Notes under the pieces: generated by a model
Seen by the model: only the letters and a program-made list of their open reading frames with translations
The model's database searches: none
What the model was told of the DNA's origin: nothing
In this document: piece by piece, positions 26,269 through 35,315 of the stretch
Layout of the letters: every line of letters begins with the position of its first letter
Position numbering within the stretch: position 1 is the stretch's first letter
DNA from: Clostridium sp. OM02-18AC
Lineage (GTDB): Bacteria > Bacillota > Clostridia > Lachnospirales > Lachnospiraceae
NCBI RefSeq assembly: GCF_003481825.1
Contig: NZ_QULW01000003.1
Coordinates: forward strand, 124,767-188,766
Direction: 5' to 3'
DNA: 64,000 nucleotides
Made by a program: the position numbers and the translations under genes

Positions 26269-27198
26269 TTATTTTCTGTTTTTAATCTCCTCGATCAAAA
26301 GCGGAAGGATTTCTTTGACATCTCCCACGATTCCCACATCTGCGATATCAAAAATTGATGCTGCTTCATCTTTGTTGATCGCTACAATGTATTTGGAACC
26401 CATGATTCCGGACACATGCTGCATAGCTCCGGATACACCGCAGGCAATGTAAAGCTTCGGTGCAACGATCTTACCGGACTGTCCAACCTGATGTGCACGG
26501 GAGGCCCAGCCTTCTTCGATTGCCGGACGGGATGCTCCAACAACGCCGCCAAGCAGGGCTGCCAGTTCTTCTACCAGCTTAAAGCTTTCTGCATCACCCA
26601 TACCACGGCCGCCGGTTACGATGACATCAGCACCTTCCAAATCCACTGCCTCTGCGATTTCTTTTGCTGCGTCTACGATCTTAGCCTTTCCTGCATCGGA
26701 TACGCCTGTTTCTTTTTCTTCTACGCTGCCTTCTGCTGCTTCCGGCTTTGCAAAGCTTCCGCTGCGGACGGTCGCGAACTGAATGCCGCCTGCCACACTC
26801 AGACGCTCAAGAACCGTGCCACCGTAAGCCGGACGTACAAATTCAACACCTGCATCGGTCTTCTCAATGACGGTTACATCGGTAACACAGCCTGCATCAA
26901 AGCGCTGTGCCAGACGCGGTGCCAGATCTTTGCCAAGCTGGCTTCCAGAGAACAGCACTAGTTCCGGCTGAGTCTCTTTGATATAACCCTCCAGCGCTGC
27001 TGCCTGTGCATCTTCTGATGGGTTACCGGTCTTTAAGACTACAACCTTTGCACCATACTCTGCAGCTTTTTTCGCTGCCTCAGTATCTTCTACTGCTACT
27101 GCAGATGCCTCGCCCAGTCCGTTTGCTGCGGACAGAAGCTCCAGGCTGCCCTGCAGAGGGGTTCCTTCTTTTGCTTCGATATATACCAGTACTTTCAT
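26269..27198 (-). CDS. etfA: Electron transfer flavoprotein alpha subunit
   Basis: A 309-aa EtfA binding FAD: N-terminal MKVLVYIEAKEGTPLQGSLE and the C-terminal FAD-binding segment VTGGRGMGDAESFKLVEELA, VGASRPAIEEGWASRAHQVGQSGKIV, YIACGVSGAMQHVSGI and INKDEAASIFDIADVGIVGD. It lacks the extra N-terminal ferredoxin-like iron-sulfur domain that I recall in the A. woodii LctC protein, so any ferredoxin contact must differ. It lies 14 bases after etfB. Confidence 0.95.
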   Translation of the reverse strand: MKVLVYIEAKEGTPLQGSLELLSAANGLGEASAVAVEDTEAAKKAAEYGAKVVVLKTGNPSEDAQAAALEGYIKETQPELVLFSGSQLGKDLAPRLAQRFDAGCVTDVTVIEKTDAGVEFVRPAYGGTVLERLSVAGGIQFATVRSGSFAKPEAAEGSVEEKETGVSDAGKAKIVDAAKEIAEAVDLEGADVIVTGGRGMGDAESFKLVEELAALLGGVVGASRPAIEEGWASRAHQVGQSGKIVAPKLYIACGVSGAMQHVSGIMGSKYIVAINKDEAASIFDIADVGIVGDVKEILPLLIEEIKNRK

Positions 27199-27212
27199 GT
27201 TCGGTCTCCTCC

Positions 27213-27998
27213 TTACAATGCCTTATCCTTCAGCATTTTTTCCATTGCCTTGCGGACAGCTTCTGCTGCTTCTTTTTCCTTGATGCGGACGCCTGCGCTT
27301 CTCTTCGGCGGCTCGCTGTATCCTTTTAAGGATACCTTGGCTTCTACTTTGGAAACCTCTGCATCTGCTGCAGTGAATACCGGAACAACGGCTTTTCTTG
27401 CTGCCAGCTTTGCCTTGATGTTTGGATAACGCGGATCGTATGCCGGTTTTGCAATGGTAAATACTGCCGGCTGTGCCACACGGTAACGGATGTAACCTTC
27501 CTCAGTCTCCTGCTTTGCAACAAGGCTGTCATCCTGCGGTTCTACTTCGATCACACTGGATACAAAACCGGTTCCAAGAATTTCAGCGAGACGGGCACCT
27601 ACCTGGCCGCTGATCTCATCGGTAGATTCCTTACCGCAGAGGATCATGCCGTAAGGCTGACCGTTTTCTGCTTCGCATTTCTTTACTACTTTTGCAAGAT
27701 ACGCTGCCACTGCGCCTTCATCCGCTCCGGCAAATACCTCATCTTTGAATAAGTATGCTTTCTTTGCTCCAACTGCCAGGAGATTCTTCATCATGCTGGT
27801 GCAGTCCTCGGTTCCGATTGCTGCCACGGTAACCTCACCGCCATTCGCCTCGGTGTAACGGGCTGCGAGCTCCAGTGCATAGGTATCAAATGCGTTTGTC
27901 ACCTTTTCTACATCTTTTGTTGCCGGTGTGCCAGCAGCGTCTAAATGGATCTCCACGCTGTCATCCGGAACCTGTTTTACAAATACCAGAATATCCAT
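27213..27998 (-). CDS. etfB: Electron transfer flavoprotein beta subunit
   Basis: A 261-aa EtfB: MDILVFVKQVPDDSVEIHLD, NAFDTYALELAARYTEANGGEVTVAAIG, and the segment GMILCGKESTDEISGQVGARLAEILG typical of the nucleotide-binding part. With EtfA it forms the flavin shuttle between lactate dehydrogenase, acyl-CoA dehydrogenase and NAD or ferredoxin. It lies between the acyl-CoA dehydrogenase gene and etfA. Confidence 0.95.
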   Translation of the reverse strand: MDILVFVKQVPDDSVEIHLDAAGTPATKDVEKVTNAFDTYALELAARYTEANGGEVTVAAIGTEDCTSMMKNLLAVGAKKAYLFKDEVFAGADEGAVAAYLAKVVKKCEAENGQPYGMILCGKESTDEISGQVGARLAEILGTGFVSSVIEVEPQDDSLVAKQETEEGYIRYRVAQPAVFTIAKPAYDPRYPNIKAKLAARKAVVPVFTAADAEVSKVEAKVSLKGYSEPPKRSAGVRIKEKEAAEAVRKAMEKMLKDKAL

Positions 27999-28096
27999 AA
28001 GATTTTATATCCTCCTTTGATTCTCTCTTGCTATCTTTTTTCGCATTCCGGGAAAGCTGTCTTTTTTGTTTCCCGGAATACGCGGACTTTCTTATT

Positions 28097-29233
28097 TTAT
28101 TTCCCGATTACGGCTCTTCCTACTACCATACGCTGAATCTCGTTGGTTCCCTCGAAGATCTGGAAGATCTTTGCATCGCGCATCAGCTTCTCTACCGGGT
28201 ACTCACGGCTGTAACCGTAACCACCAAGAATCTGTACTGCATCGATTGCGGTCTGCATTACAGAATCACCTGCAAAGCACTTTGCTGCTGCGGATTCTTT
28301 GCTGAACGGAAGCCCCATATCAGCAAGGCGGATCGAATGTGCAATCAGCTGTCTGGATGCCTCGGTACGGATCTCCATGTCTGCGATCTTGAACTGGATT
28401 GCCTGGTTCTTGCAGATCGGCTTGCCGAACTGTACACGCTGTTTGGAGTAAGCAACTGCCTCATCGATACATCTCTGTGCGACGCCGGTACCAATGACAG
28501 CACACCAGGTACGTGCCAGATCCAGGGTCTTCATTGCGGTAATGAAGCCGGTACCCTCCTCACCCAGGCGGTTCTCAGCCGGGATACGGACATCCTCCAG
28601 AAGCACATCGCTTGTGGTAGAGCAGCGGACACCCATTTTGTTCTCATGGTTTCCTACACTCAGGCCAGGAGTTCCCTTGTATACAAGGAAGGCTGAAATA
28701 CCTTTTGTCCCCTGATCCTTGGCAGTCATAGCGGTAACTACAAAGAAATCAGCTACGCTTGCGTTGGTGATAAAGCACTTTCTTCCATTTAATACATATT
28801 CATCGCCCTCGCGGACTGCGGTAGTCTTTCCTGCACCTGCATCACATCCGGCATTCGGCTCAGTCAGGGCAAAGGAACCAAAGCCACCATTGATGATGAT
28901 ATCGCAGCATTTCTTTTTCTGCTCTTCATTTCCTGCTAAGAGCACCGGCTTTAATGCCAGGCCGTTTCCATTTAAGGTAACTGCCACACCGGCATCGGCC
29001 CATGCGATCTGCTCCACGATAGCTGCCTGATCCATATGATCCAGACCAAGTCCGCCGTACTCCTCCGGAACATCCATCATATGAAGCTGCATCTCGATTG
29101 CCTGATCATAGATTTCTTTCGGCCACTCGCCGGAAATGTCGTATTCCTTCACCTGCTCTTTTACTTCATTGATGCAGAAATCGCGGACATCCTTTAAAAG
29201 CTCCTTGCCGTCCTCAGAAATAATGTAACTCAT
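28097..29233 (-). CDS. Acyl-CoA dehydrogenase (butyryl-CoA or acryloyl-CoA type)
   Basis: A 378-aa FAD acyl-CoA dehydrogenase. Motifs: FALTEPNAGCDAG and YVLNGRKCFITNASVADFFVV (FAD site), RVQFGKPICKNQAIQFKIADM, and the catalytic Glu in QIFEGTNEIQR near the C-terminus. In clostridia such enzymes, with EtfAB, reduce crotonyl-CoA (butyrate route) or acryloyl-CoA (propionate route). I use the ATG at 29233, eight bases after GGAGG; the ATG at 29239 is too close. Its place in a lactate operon suggests that lactate oxidation and enoyl-CoA reduction share one Etf. Confidence 0.9.
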   Translation of the reverse strand: MSYIISEDGKELLKDVRDFCINEVKEQVKEYDISGEWPKEIYDQAIEMQLHMMDVPEEYGGLGLDHMDQAAIVEQIAWADAGVAVTLNGNGLALKPVLLAGNEEQKKKCCDIIINGGFGSFALTEPNAGCDAGAGKTTAVREGDEYVLNGRKCFITNASVADFFVVTAMTAKDQGTKGISAFLVYKGTPGLSVGNHENKMGVRCSTTSDVLLEDVRIPAENRLGEEGTGFITAMKTLDLARTWCAVIGTGVAQRCIDEAVAYSKQRVQFGKPICKNQAIQFKIADMEIRTEASRQLIAHSIRLADMGLPFSKESAAAKCFAGDSVMQTAIDAVQILGGYGYSREYPVEKLMRDAKIFQIFEGTNEIQRMVVGRAVIGK

Positions 29234-29322
29234 ATCCATATCCTCCCTTTCAGAAATTCATTGTCATATAAATGTATTTGTTGAATCATAAATACCATTT
29301 TGATTTGTGCTGAGGTGAGGGA

Positions 29323-30864
29323 TCAGATTCCCATCAGCACGCCCGCATAACAAATAATGCCGGCCAGTACTACAAACAGTGCAAAGTATTTAAATACTGC
29401 ACCGAGGATCTTACTCTCAGATCCTACTGCTCCAATCGCGCCTGCACCGATCGCAATACTCTGCGGGCAAACCATCTTGCCGATTCCTGCGCCGCAGACG
29501 TTGGCTGCCGCCATCCAGGACGGGTCAAATCCAAGCGATGCAGCGGTCTGGCTCTGAAGTCCGCCAAACAGCACGCAGGTCGATGTTCCGGAACCGGTTA
29601 CAAATGCTCCAACTGCTCCGATCAGCGGTGCGATGCACGGATAAGCACTTCCTGCAACTGCTACTAAAAGATTTGCGATATCGGAGATCATGCCGCTGTA
29701 ACTCATGATCTTTGCGGTTGCCATAACCGAGCAGATCGTAACGATCGTCTTCCAGTACTTTTTGAGTGTCTCCACAAGTACCTGAAGCATTTCCTGAAAC
29801 GTAGCTCCCTGTACCAGACCGCCGATCACTGCTGCGATGAAAATAATCACACCCGGTGTGTTGATCCAGCTAAAGGAAAGCTTTCCGGCATTTTCGCCGC
29901 TGTAAACCTGAACCGAAGTTTTGATTCCTGCAATCGCATTGTGGATTGGCGGACACAGATTCGAGGTTGCCATAAGCAAGATGAAGATCAGAACGAATGG
30001 ACACCAGGCTTTTAATCCTTCACCCACGGTGAATTTGTGATCTTTCGCATCCTCCGCTACTTCAATCGCATATTCCGGTTCCGGATTCTGGTTCAGCACT
30101 CTGGATGCCAGAACAATGCAAATCATGGAACAGATCGAACCGATGATATCCGGAAGTTCCGGTCCGATAAAGCACGCTGCTGCGTACCAGGGAATCAGGT
30201 AAGACAGTGCCGCGATCAGGATCATGGGAACCATACCCTTTAATGCTTTGATGCTTCTTGCTCCGATCGCTACTAAAAGGAACGGGGAAAGAATCACCAG
30301 AATGCTCTGAAGCATTGCTACATGGGTGGAAAGCGCCATCGTCTCTACTCCGGCTACGGAAACCAGTGTCACCGTCGGAACTCCGACAGAACCAAAGGCG
30401 GTAGGCGTAGAGTTTACAACCAGGCAGCCAACAACAGCGCCGATCGGGTCAACTCCGATACCTGCCAGCATGGATGCCGGAATGGCAACTGCAGTTCCAA
30501 ATCCAGCCATGCCTTCCATAAAGTTTCCAAATCCCCAGCCGATCAGAAGAATTAACACTCTCTTGTCTCTGGAAACACTCGCTAACATCTTTTTGATTTC
30601 TTCCATTGCCCCGGTCTTTAAGATCAGGTTATAGGTAAATAATGCTGCGATGATAACCAGACAGATCGGCCACAAGGCATTCAACACACCTTCCAATGTT
30701 GCCGTAGCCATGCTGGAAACCGGAAACTTCCAACAAACAACCGATAATACTGCCGTCAGGATCCATGCGATCACACAAGCCTTGTGTCCCGGCATTTTTA
30801 AAATACTTAGGGCAACCACCAGCCAGAGGATCGGGATCATAGCCAGAAGAAACAAAGAAAACAT
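29323..30864 (-). CDS. lctP: Lactate permease (LctP family)
   Basis: A 513-aa membrane protein with about 12-14 hydrophobic segments. Family signatures are LIGWGFGNFMEGMAGFGTAVAIPASML and VVNSTPTAFGSVGVPTVTL near the middle, and GAVGAFVTGSGTSTCVLFGGLQ and ANVCGAGIGKMVCPQSIAIG in the second half. It imports lactate (or glycolate) with protons. The start is the ATG at 30864 after GGGAGG. It is the first gene of the operon lctP, acyl-CoA dehydrogenase, etfB, etfA, lctD, gntR. Confidence 0.95.
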   Translation of the reverse strand: MFSLFLLAMIPILWLVVALSILKMPGHKACVIAWILTAVLSVVCWKFPVSSMATATLEGVLNALWPICLVIIAALFTYNLILKTGAMEEIKKMLASVSRDKRVLILLIGWGFGNFMEGMAGFGTAVAIPASMLAGIGVDPIGAVVGCLVVNSTPTAFGSVGVPTVTLVSVAGVETMALSTHVAMLQSILVILSPFLLVAIGARSIKALKGMVPMILIAALSYLIPWYAAACFIGPELPDIIGSICSMICIVLASRVLNQNPEPEYAIEVAEDAKDHKFTVGEGLKAWCPFVLIFILLMATSNLCPPIHNAIAGIKTSVQVYSGENAGKLSFSWINTPGVIIFIAAVIGGLVQGATFQEMLQVLVETLKKYWKTIVTICSVMATAKIMSYSGMISDIANLLVAVAGSAYPCIAPLIGAVGAFVTGSGTSTCVLFGGLQSQTAASLGFDPSWMAAANVCGAGIGKMVCPQSIAIGAGAIGAVGSESKILGAVFKYFALFVVLAGIICYAGVLMGI

Positions 30865-30880
30865 AGAAACACCTCCCAAA

Positions 30881-30918
30881 ATTTGCTAAACCAATTGCAA
30901 CCATTTGCTAAACCAATT
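30881..30918 (-). promoter_or_regulatory. Tandem 16-bp operator repeats upstream of lctP
   Basis: On the minus strand AATTGGTTTAGCAAAT occurs twice, exactly 22 bases apart (30903-30918 and 30881-30896), so both face the same side of the helix. Each is an imperfect palindrome close to the LldR-type pattern AATTGG-N5-CCAATT. They lie downstream of the promoter at 30983-31011, immediately before the lctP ribosome site, where a bound GntR protein would block elongation or initiation. Confidence 0.65.
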
Positions 30919-30982
30919 CTGTAAATCTCGAGATATGAACCCCTCATGTCTTTTATGTTCCGCGGTCATTTTTGATGATTCG

Positions 30983-31011
30983 ATTATATTCAGTCGTGTG
31001 TTTTTGTTCAA
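30983..31011 (-). promoter_or_regulatory. SigA-type promoter of the lactate operon
   Basis: On the minus strand TTGAAC (31006-31011), 17 bases, TATAAT (30983-30988). The expected leader is about 110 bases and contains both operator repeats. The rest of the gap up to 31420 shows no gene or further structure that I can support. Confidence 0.65.
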
Positions 31012-31420
31012 TATGTAACTTTTACAATATTTTTTTGCTGTTTTTGGGCGTAATTTTCTTAACAAAGTATGATTGGTTGATCCACTTTGAAGGAATAGAA
31101 TTGGAACAGTCAATTCATCAAAACATGCAGAAATCTTGGCATTTCCATGCAAACATGTCGATATATACATACCATTTCACCTGCTTTTTCTGCCTCAATC
31201 CTTCCTCAACAAGTCTTATTCCGTTACCAATTTAACAACCACCTTTTTTCCGCTTTAGAATTTTCTATCATTTTTTGTCTTGTCGACAAGTACACAAGAT
31301 TTTTGCACGGTTTTTTCCTCCTGTTTCGGGCATATTTTCATAGGTAAAAATGACGAATTTTTCAATTTGTACTCCTGTCTTTGTAACATGGCAGCATCCT
31401 GACACCTTCTAAAGAAATAA

Positions 31421-31475
31421 AAAAATGGCTGTTATGAAATGGATCAGCCAAAGCAATTCCATTCACAACAACCAC
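31421..31475 (-). terminator. Terminator of the GGDEF-Smr unit
   Basis: On the minus strand GTGGTTGTTGTGAATGGA pairs, with a few mismatches, with TCCATTTCATAACAGCCA, followed by TTTTTTTATTTC. It lies directly after the Smr gene. Confidence 0.75.
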
Positions 31476-31479
31476 TTTT

Positions 31480-31734
31480 TTATAATTCCCGCAAAATCAG
31501 TTCTGTAATTCCCTCATTTGCTCCCATCACAATCCGCTTTACCTTCGGTTCACGCCCATAGCTGAACTCCTCCCGGATCGCACTGCGGATCCGGGTTCCT
31601 CCGTTATAACCATGGATCACCCTGATTTTATAGACGGAACTTTCCGCCTGCTCTACTTTTTTCTGTACGGCCGCAACCGCTTCCTCCGTGCGCATGCCAT
31701 GCACATCGAATTCTATAATCGGATTGTTGATCAT
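31480..31734 (-). CDS. Small stand-alone Smr-domain protein
   Basis: This 84-aa protein is little more than one Smr domain: IEFDVHGMRTEEAVAAVQKKVE (the LDLHG-like motif as FDVHG) and IRVIHGYNGGTRIRSAIREE (the HGxG-like motif as HGYNGGT). Smr domains bind or nick nucleic acids; the MutS2 and SmrB proteins use them at collided ribosomes. Here no MutS part is attached. The ATG overlaps the TGA of the GGDEF gene (ATGA), so it is translated with it. Any functional link between the two is unknown. Confidence 0.85.
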   Translation of the reverse strand: MINNPIIEFDVHGMRTEEAVAAVQKKVEQAESSVYKIRVIHGYNGGTRIRSAIREEFSYGREPKVKRIVMGANEGITELILREL

Positions 31735-32825
31735 CTCAGTTTCTGCTCCTTGCGTTCTTTTTTATTTTCATACATCTGCTGATCGGCCCGTGCTTTCGCA
31801 TCACGAATGCTTTCTTTCTCCAGAAGTTCTGCACTTCCATAGGAAACTCCTGGGAGAATCGAAACCACTTTTCTTCGTTTTTCCATAATCCAGAAAAATT
31901 TTTCCTTGCATAGTTCTTCTTTTTCCACCTGCCGCAAAAGTACACAAAACTCGTCACCGCCAATCCGGTAACAGTTTCCATATCGGCTATAGGCTTTGTT
32001 CAGGCAGCCGGCAATCTCCCTAAGGCACCGGTCTCCTGCCAGATGTCCATACGTGTCATTGATCTGTTTGAAATTGTCTACATCAAACACGATCAGCATC
32101 TTATCCTCTGCGCGCAAGTTCAAAGTACGGTTCAGATAGCTTTTCTGGCTTAAAAGTCCGGTCAGACCATCCAGCTGGTTCCACATTTCATTGCAGTACA
32201 GGAAAAAAAGCACTGCGATCAAGGTAATACACAGCCATGTGATATGAACAGACGGAATCAAAACCTGTACCAGGGTTCCAACTGCAAGAAATCCGGCAAG
32301 TCCGTAGATCAACTCTCTTCCGCGGTTCTGAAAACTCTGTGCCATCTCCAGTGTATTGAACAAAAGATAGCCGATTCCAGCATAGTACATCAGCATATAA
32401 ACACGAAATCCGGCTTCTCTGGAATAATGATTTGCGGCATCCACCGAAAAGACCATGCTTTTCGAAAACAAAGAAACCGTCAATGCCACAAAATAGAATA
32501 TTTCCATACCAATCGCGACCCGGAGGCTCCATTTCATATGTTCGGACCTCTCCATTGTATAAACAAGACAGAGCGGCACTGCCGGCGTCAGACCAAATCC
32601 CAAATAATTGGAAAGGATATTGACTGCACGCAGCCAGACTGGTCCGTCGTTCACCAGAACGGAAATCATCTCAAGAATGGAAATTCCACCAATCAGAATG
32701 AAGGTAAAAAGAAATCTTCTTGTCTGCTTTGGATTCAAGTTCTCGCTCAGCTGCACTAATACACACATGAACACCAAAACAAAAAGATTAATGGCAGTTA
32801 AAATAAAAAAGTATAAGTCTGTCAT
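31731..32825 (-). CDS. Membrane diguanylate cyclase (GGDEF)
   Basis: A 364-aa protein. Residues 1-210 contain about seven hydrophobic segments (LYFFILTAINLFVLVFMCVLV to LCITLIAVLFFLYC). The C-terminal GGDEF domain starts at DGLTGLLSQKSYLNR and has the intact active site RIGGDEFCVLL. It should make cyclic di-GMP; no EAL domain is present and no inhibitory RxxD site precedes the GGDEF clearly. The sensor part is not a family I can name. Confidence 0.9.
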   Translation of the reverse strand: MTDLYFFILTAINLFVLVFMCVLVQLSENLNPKQTRRFLFTFILIGGISILEMISVLVNDGPVWLRAVNILSNYLGFGLTPAVPLCLVYTMERSEHMKWSLRVAIGMEIFYFVALTVSLFSKSMVFSVDAANHYSREAGFRVYMLMYYAGIGYLLFNTLEMAQSFQNRGRELIYGLAGFLAVGTLVQVLIPSVHITWLCITLIAVLFFLYCNEMWNQLDGLTGLLSQKSYLNRTLNLRAEDKMLIVFDVDNFKQINDTYGHLAGDRCLREIAGCLNKAYSRYGNCYRIGGDEFCVLLRQVEKEELCKEKFFWIMEKRRKVVSILPGVSYGSAELLEKESIRDAKARADQQMYENKKERKEQKLR

Positions 32826-32879
32826 GTTTATTCTCCAGAAGTACCAGTACGTTCCATTCCTACAGGATATCTCAACTAT

Positions 32880-34040
32880 TTACTGCTCAAATCTGCCCTT
32901 CATCTTCACTTCCTGCTTCCACACAGCCACTTTACCGCGTGCAAACAGACTGTCGATGTTTAAATCTTTGTCTAATACCAACAGGTCGGCATCTGCGCCC
33001 TCTGCCACGCAGCCTTTCTTTCCTTCCTGTCCCAGTAAGACTGCCGGAGTGCTGGTTAAGAGCTTCAATGCCTGCTCAAGCGGCATACCTTCTCTTACCA
33101 GGATCTGGATGGTGCGGTGCAGATACTTTGGAGATGCATAGGTTAAGCCGATGCACTCGCCTTCTTCATTGAAGCGCGGCTGGCTTCCGAATGCATCACT
33201 GGATAAAGTTACATGATCCAGATTTACGCCGTCGCGGTGTAAAAGCTCATAAAGCTTCATGGTATCCGCTTCGACTTCAACATCGTCTGCGCCTGCAGTG
33301 CAGTCAATGTAGCCGCCGCGTCTTACAAGCTCGGCACCTGCATCGATCAGGCCCGGATTGCGCAAGATGTGGGTCGGAAGCAGATTCTTTGCTGGTACGT
33401 CGGAATGATCCAGTACATAGAAAATTGGATCCAGCTTTCCGTCCCCGTCACCCATATGCATAGTGACAAGCCCCGGCGTATTGCTAAGTAAACCCGCTCT
33501 GCGTGCTGCAGTTGCCAGGGCGATCAGCTCTTCGCCACCCGGATTGGAGCTTCTGTGATCGGATACTGCTACCTTTACACCGATCATCGGCGGAACCAGA
33601 ATGATGTCGCGCTCCACGCTGCCGGTCAGGGTGATCGGCGGATAGCCGTAGGAGCTGGTCAGGGTGTAGACAGTCATGCCCTCTTCAGTCAGGGCGCGGG
33701 CCTTTGCAACCAGGTTTTCCACGCTGCGGGTTACGCCATCGGTTCCGAGCAGTCCGACTACCGTGGTGATTCCGTTCTTGAAAAATTCGCTGAGCTGAGA
33801 TTCCGGCACACGGGAAGCCGGTCCCTGCTCACCGCCGCCTCCGGTGATGTGTACGTGCATATCAATGTAAGCCGGTGCAAGGATTTTTCCTTCCAGGTCA
33901 TAGGTTTCCACTCCCGGAAGCCCCTCATAACCTTCGATCGTATCCTGCATCAGAAGAACCTTCTCTCCTTCGATCAAAAGATCCTTTTTGCCCAGTTTTT
34001 CTGGTGCGTAAACTTCTGCATTTTTCAGTAACTTGATCAT
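32880..34040 (-). CDS. iadA: Isoaspartyl dipeptidase (beta-aspartyl-peptidase), canonical paralogue
   Basis: This amidohydrolase cleaves beta-aspartyl dipeptides left from damaged proteins. The 386-aa product shows the metal ligands in IDMHVHITGGGGEQGP, the carbamylated bridging Lys156 in IGVKVAVSDHRSS, His in LPTHILRN and the catalytic Asp in TLSSDAFGS. AGGAGAG lies before the ATG at 34040; the frame extends upstream without a better start. It is the third gene after nhaC and a second iadA-like gene. Confidence 0.92.
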   Translation of the reverse strand: MIKLLKNAEVYAPEKLGKKDLLIEGEKVLLMQDTIEGYEGLPGVETYDLEGKILAPAYIDMHVHITGGGGEQGPASRVPESQLSEFFKNGITTVVGLLGTDGVTRSVENLVAKARALTEEGMTVYTLTSSYGYPPITLTGSVERDIILVPPMIGVKVAVSDHRSSNPGGEELIALATAARRAGLLSNTPGLVTMHMGDGDGKLDPIFYVLDHSDVPAKNLLPTHILRNPGLIDAGAELVRRGGYIDCTAGADDVEVEADTMKLYELLHRDGVNLDHVTLSSDAFGSQPRFNEEGECIGLTYASPKYLHRTIQILVREGMPLEQALKLLTSTPAVLLGQEGKKGCVAEGADADLLVLDKDLNIDSLFARGKVAVWKQEVKMKGRFEQ

Positions 34041-34131
34041 AATGTCTGCTCTCCTGTCTCTTTCTTTTTCACTATACAAGCAGACTGCCGTCTAAACCTC
34101 TTAGGGATGTGGCAGCTCTCCTTTAAAAATC

Positions 34132-35310
34132 TTAGTTCGTTTCAAATGTTCCCTTTACCAGTGCTTTTCCATGCTCTACCATTTTTCTGCCCCGCGCAAA
34201 CACGGTATCAACCAAAAACTCCTCATCCAAAAACAGGATATCCGCGTCGCTTCCCGGGCGGATACAGCCTTTTTTCGGGTACAGACCATTGGCTCTTGCC
34301 GGATTGGCCCCGCAGATCTGAATGGCTTTTTCAATCGGCACACCCGAAAAAACGGCGTCCCGCACTTCTTCGTGGAGGGAGGAAAGTCTGGTGACCAGAA
34401 GCCTTGCGCCTCCGTCCGGAAGCGGAACGCTCATGCTTCCGTTTCCGTCAGAACTCATGGTGATCTGCTCCATCGGCACTCCCTCTTCCATACAGATGCG
34501 GATGGCTTCGCTTGGCTTGATGCAGTTTGTAAAACCATCTTCTTCCCGGATTCCAGAGGTAATGTCAATGTAACCGCCACGGCGTGCCAGCTCTTTCGCC
34601 TGTTCAAACAGGTGCGGTGCCCGGTTTACATGGGTCGGAATCATATGTCTTGCCGGAATCTCCGTTTCATCCAGAATCTCAAACAGCATCTGGATTCCAT
34701 TTTTTCCGATTCCCATATGAAACTGAACAACCCCAGCCTTGGCAGAAAGCATACCGCCCAATCTTGCCTGGGTCAGGATCCGTTTTACTTCATCCTTTGT
34801 CGGCTGGGAAGAACGGTGGTCTGACAATGCGATCTCTCCGATTCCCAGCACTTTATCGATCAGAATGATGTCTCGTCTGGCATCTCCGGTCATGGTCCGA
34901 AGCGGAATCTCATAGGATGCAGTCAGCATATAGGCACTGATTCCTTCTGTTTCCAGACCACGCACCTTTGCCAGCAGCGATTCCGGGTGACGTCCGGTTC
35001 CATCGGTTCCAAGAACTCCGATCACGGTGGTAACGCCAGCTGTTGTGACATCGGAAAGCATGACTTCCGGTGTCCGGCTGTAAGGCCCCGCCTCACCGCC
35101 TCCTCCGATCATATGGACATGCTGGTCTACATAACCCGGGATCACCGTTTTTCCTTCTGCAGAAACAACTTCCACCGGAACAGGAAGTTCCGGTGTATCG
35201 ATGTGCTCTGCCACAGTTAATACTTTTTCATCTACCACCAGGATGTCGCGGAGGCCCTGTGGCTCCGGATCATACAGGTTTGCATTTTTTATCAAAAGTA
35301 CTCTGGACAT
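34132..35310 (-). CDS. Isoaspartyl dipeptidase paralogue with Glu in place of the bridging Lys
   Basis: A 392-aa homologue of the next gene, same family by VDQHVHMIGGGGEAGP, PTHVNRAP and the catalytic Asp in TMSSDGNGS. At the bridging-ligand position the canonical IGVK-VAVSDHRS reads GIGE-IALSDHRS: Glu159 replaces the lysine that is carbamylated in E. coli IadA. Glu fills this role in other amidohydrolases, so the enzyme may be active with altered metal or substrate preference. It lies between nhaC (5 bases) and the canonical iadA (52 bases). Confidence 0.85.
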   Translation of the reverse strand: MSRVLLIKNANLYDPEPQGLRDILVVDEKVLTVAEHIDTPELPVPVEVVSAEGKTVIPGYVDQHVHMIGGGGEAGPYSRTPEVMLSDVTTAGVTTVIGVLGTDGTGRHPESLLAKVRGLETEGISAYMLTASYEIPLRTMTGDARRDIILIDKVLGIGEIALSDHRSSQPTKDEVKRILTQARLGGMLSAKAGVVQFHMGIGKNGIQMLFEILDETEIPARHMIPTHVNRAPHLFEQAKELARRGGYIDITSGIREEDGFTNCIKPSEAIRICMEEGVPMEQITMSSDGNGSMSVPLPDGGARLLVTRLSSLHEEVRDAVFSGVPIEKAIQICGANPARANGLYPKKGCIRPGSDADILFLDEEFLVDTVFARGRKMVEHGKALVKGTFETN

Positions 35311-35315
35311 ACCAT

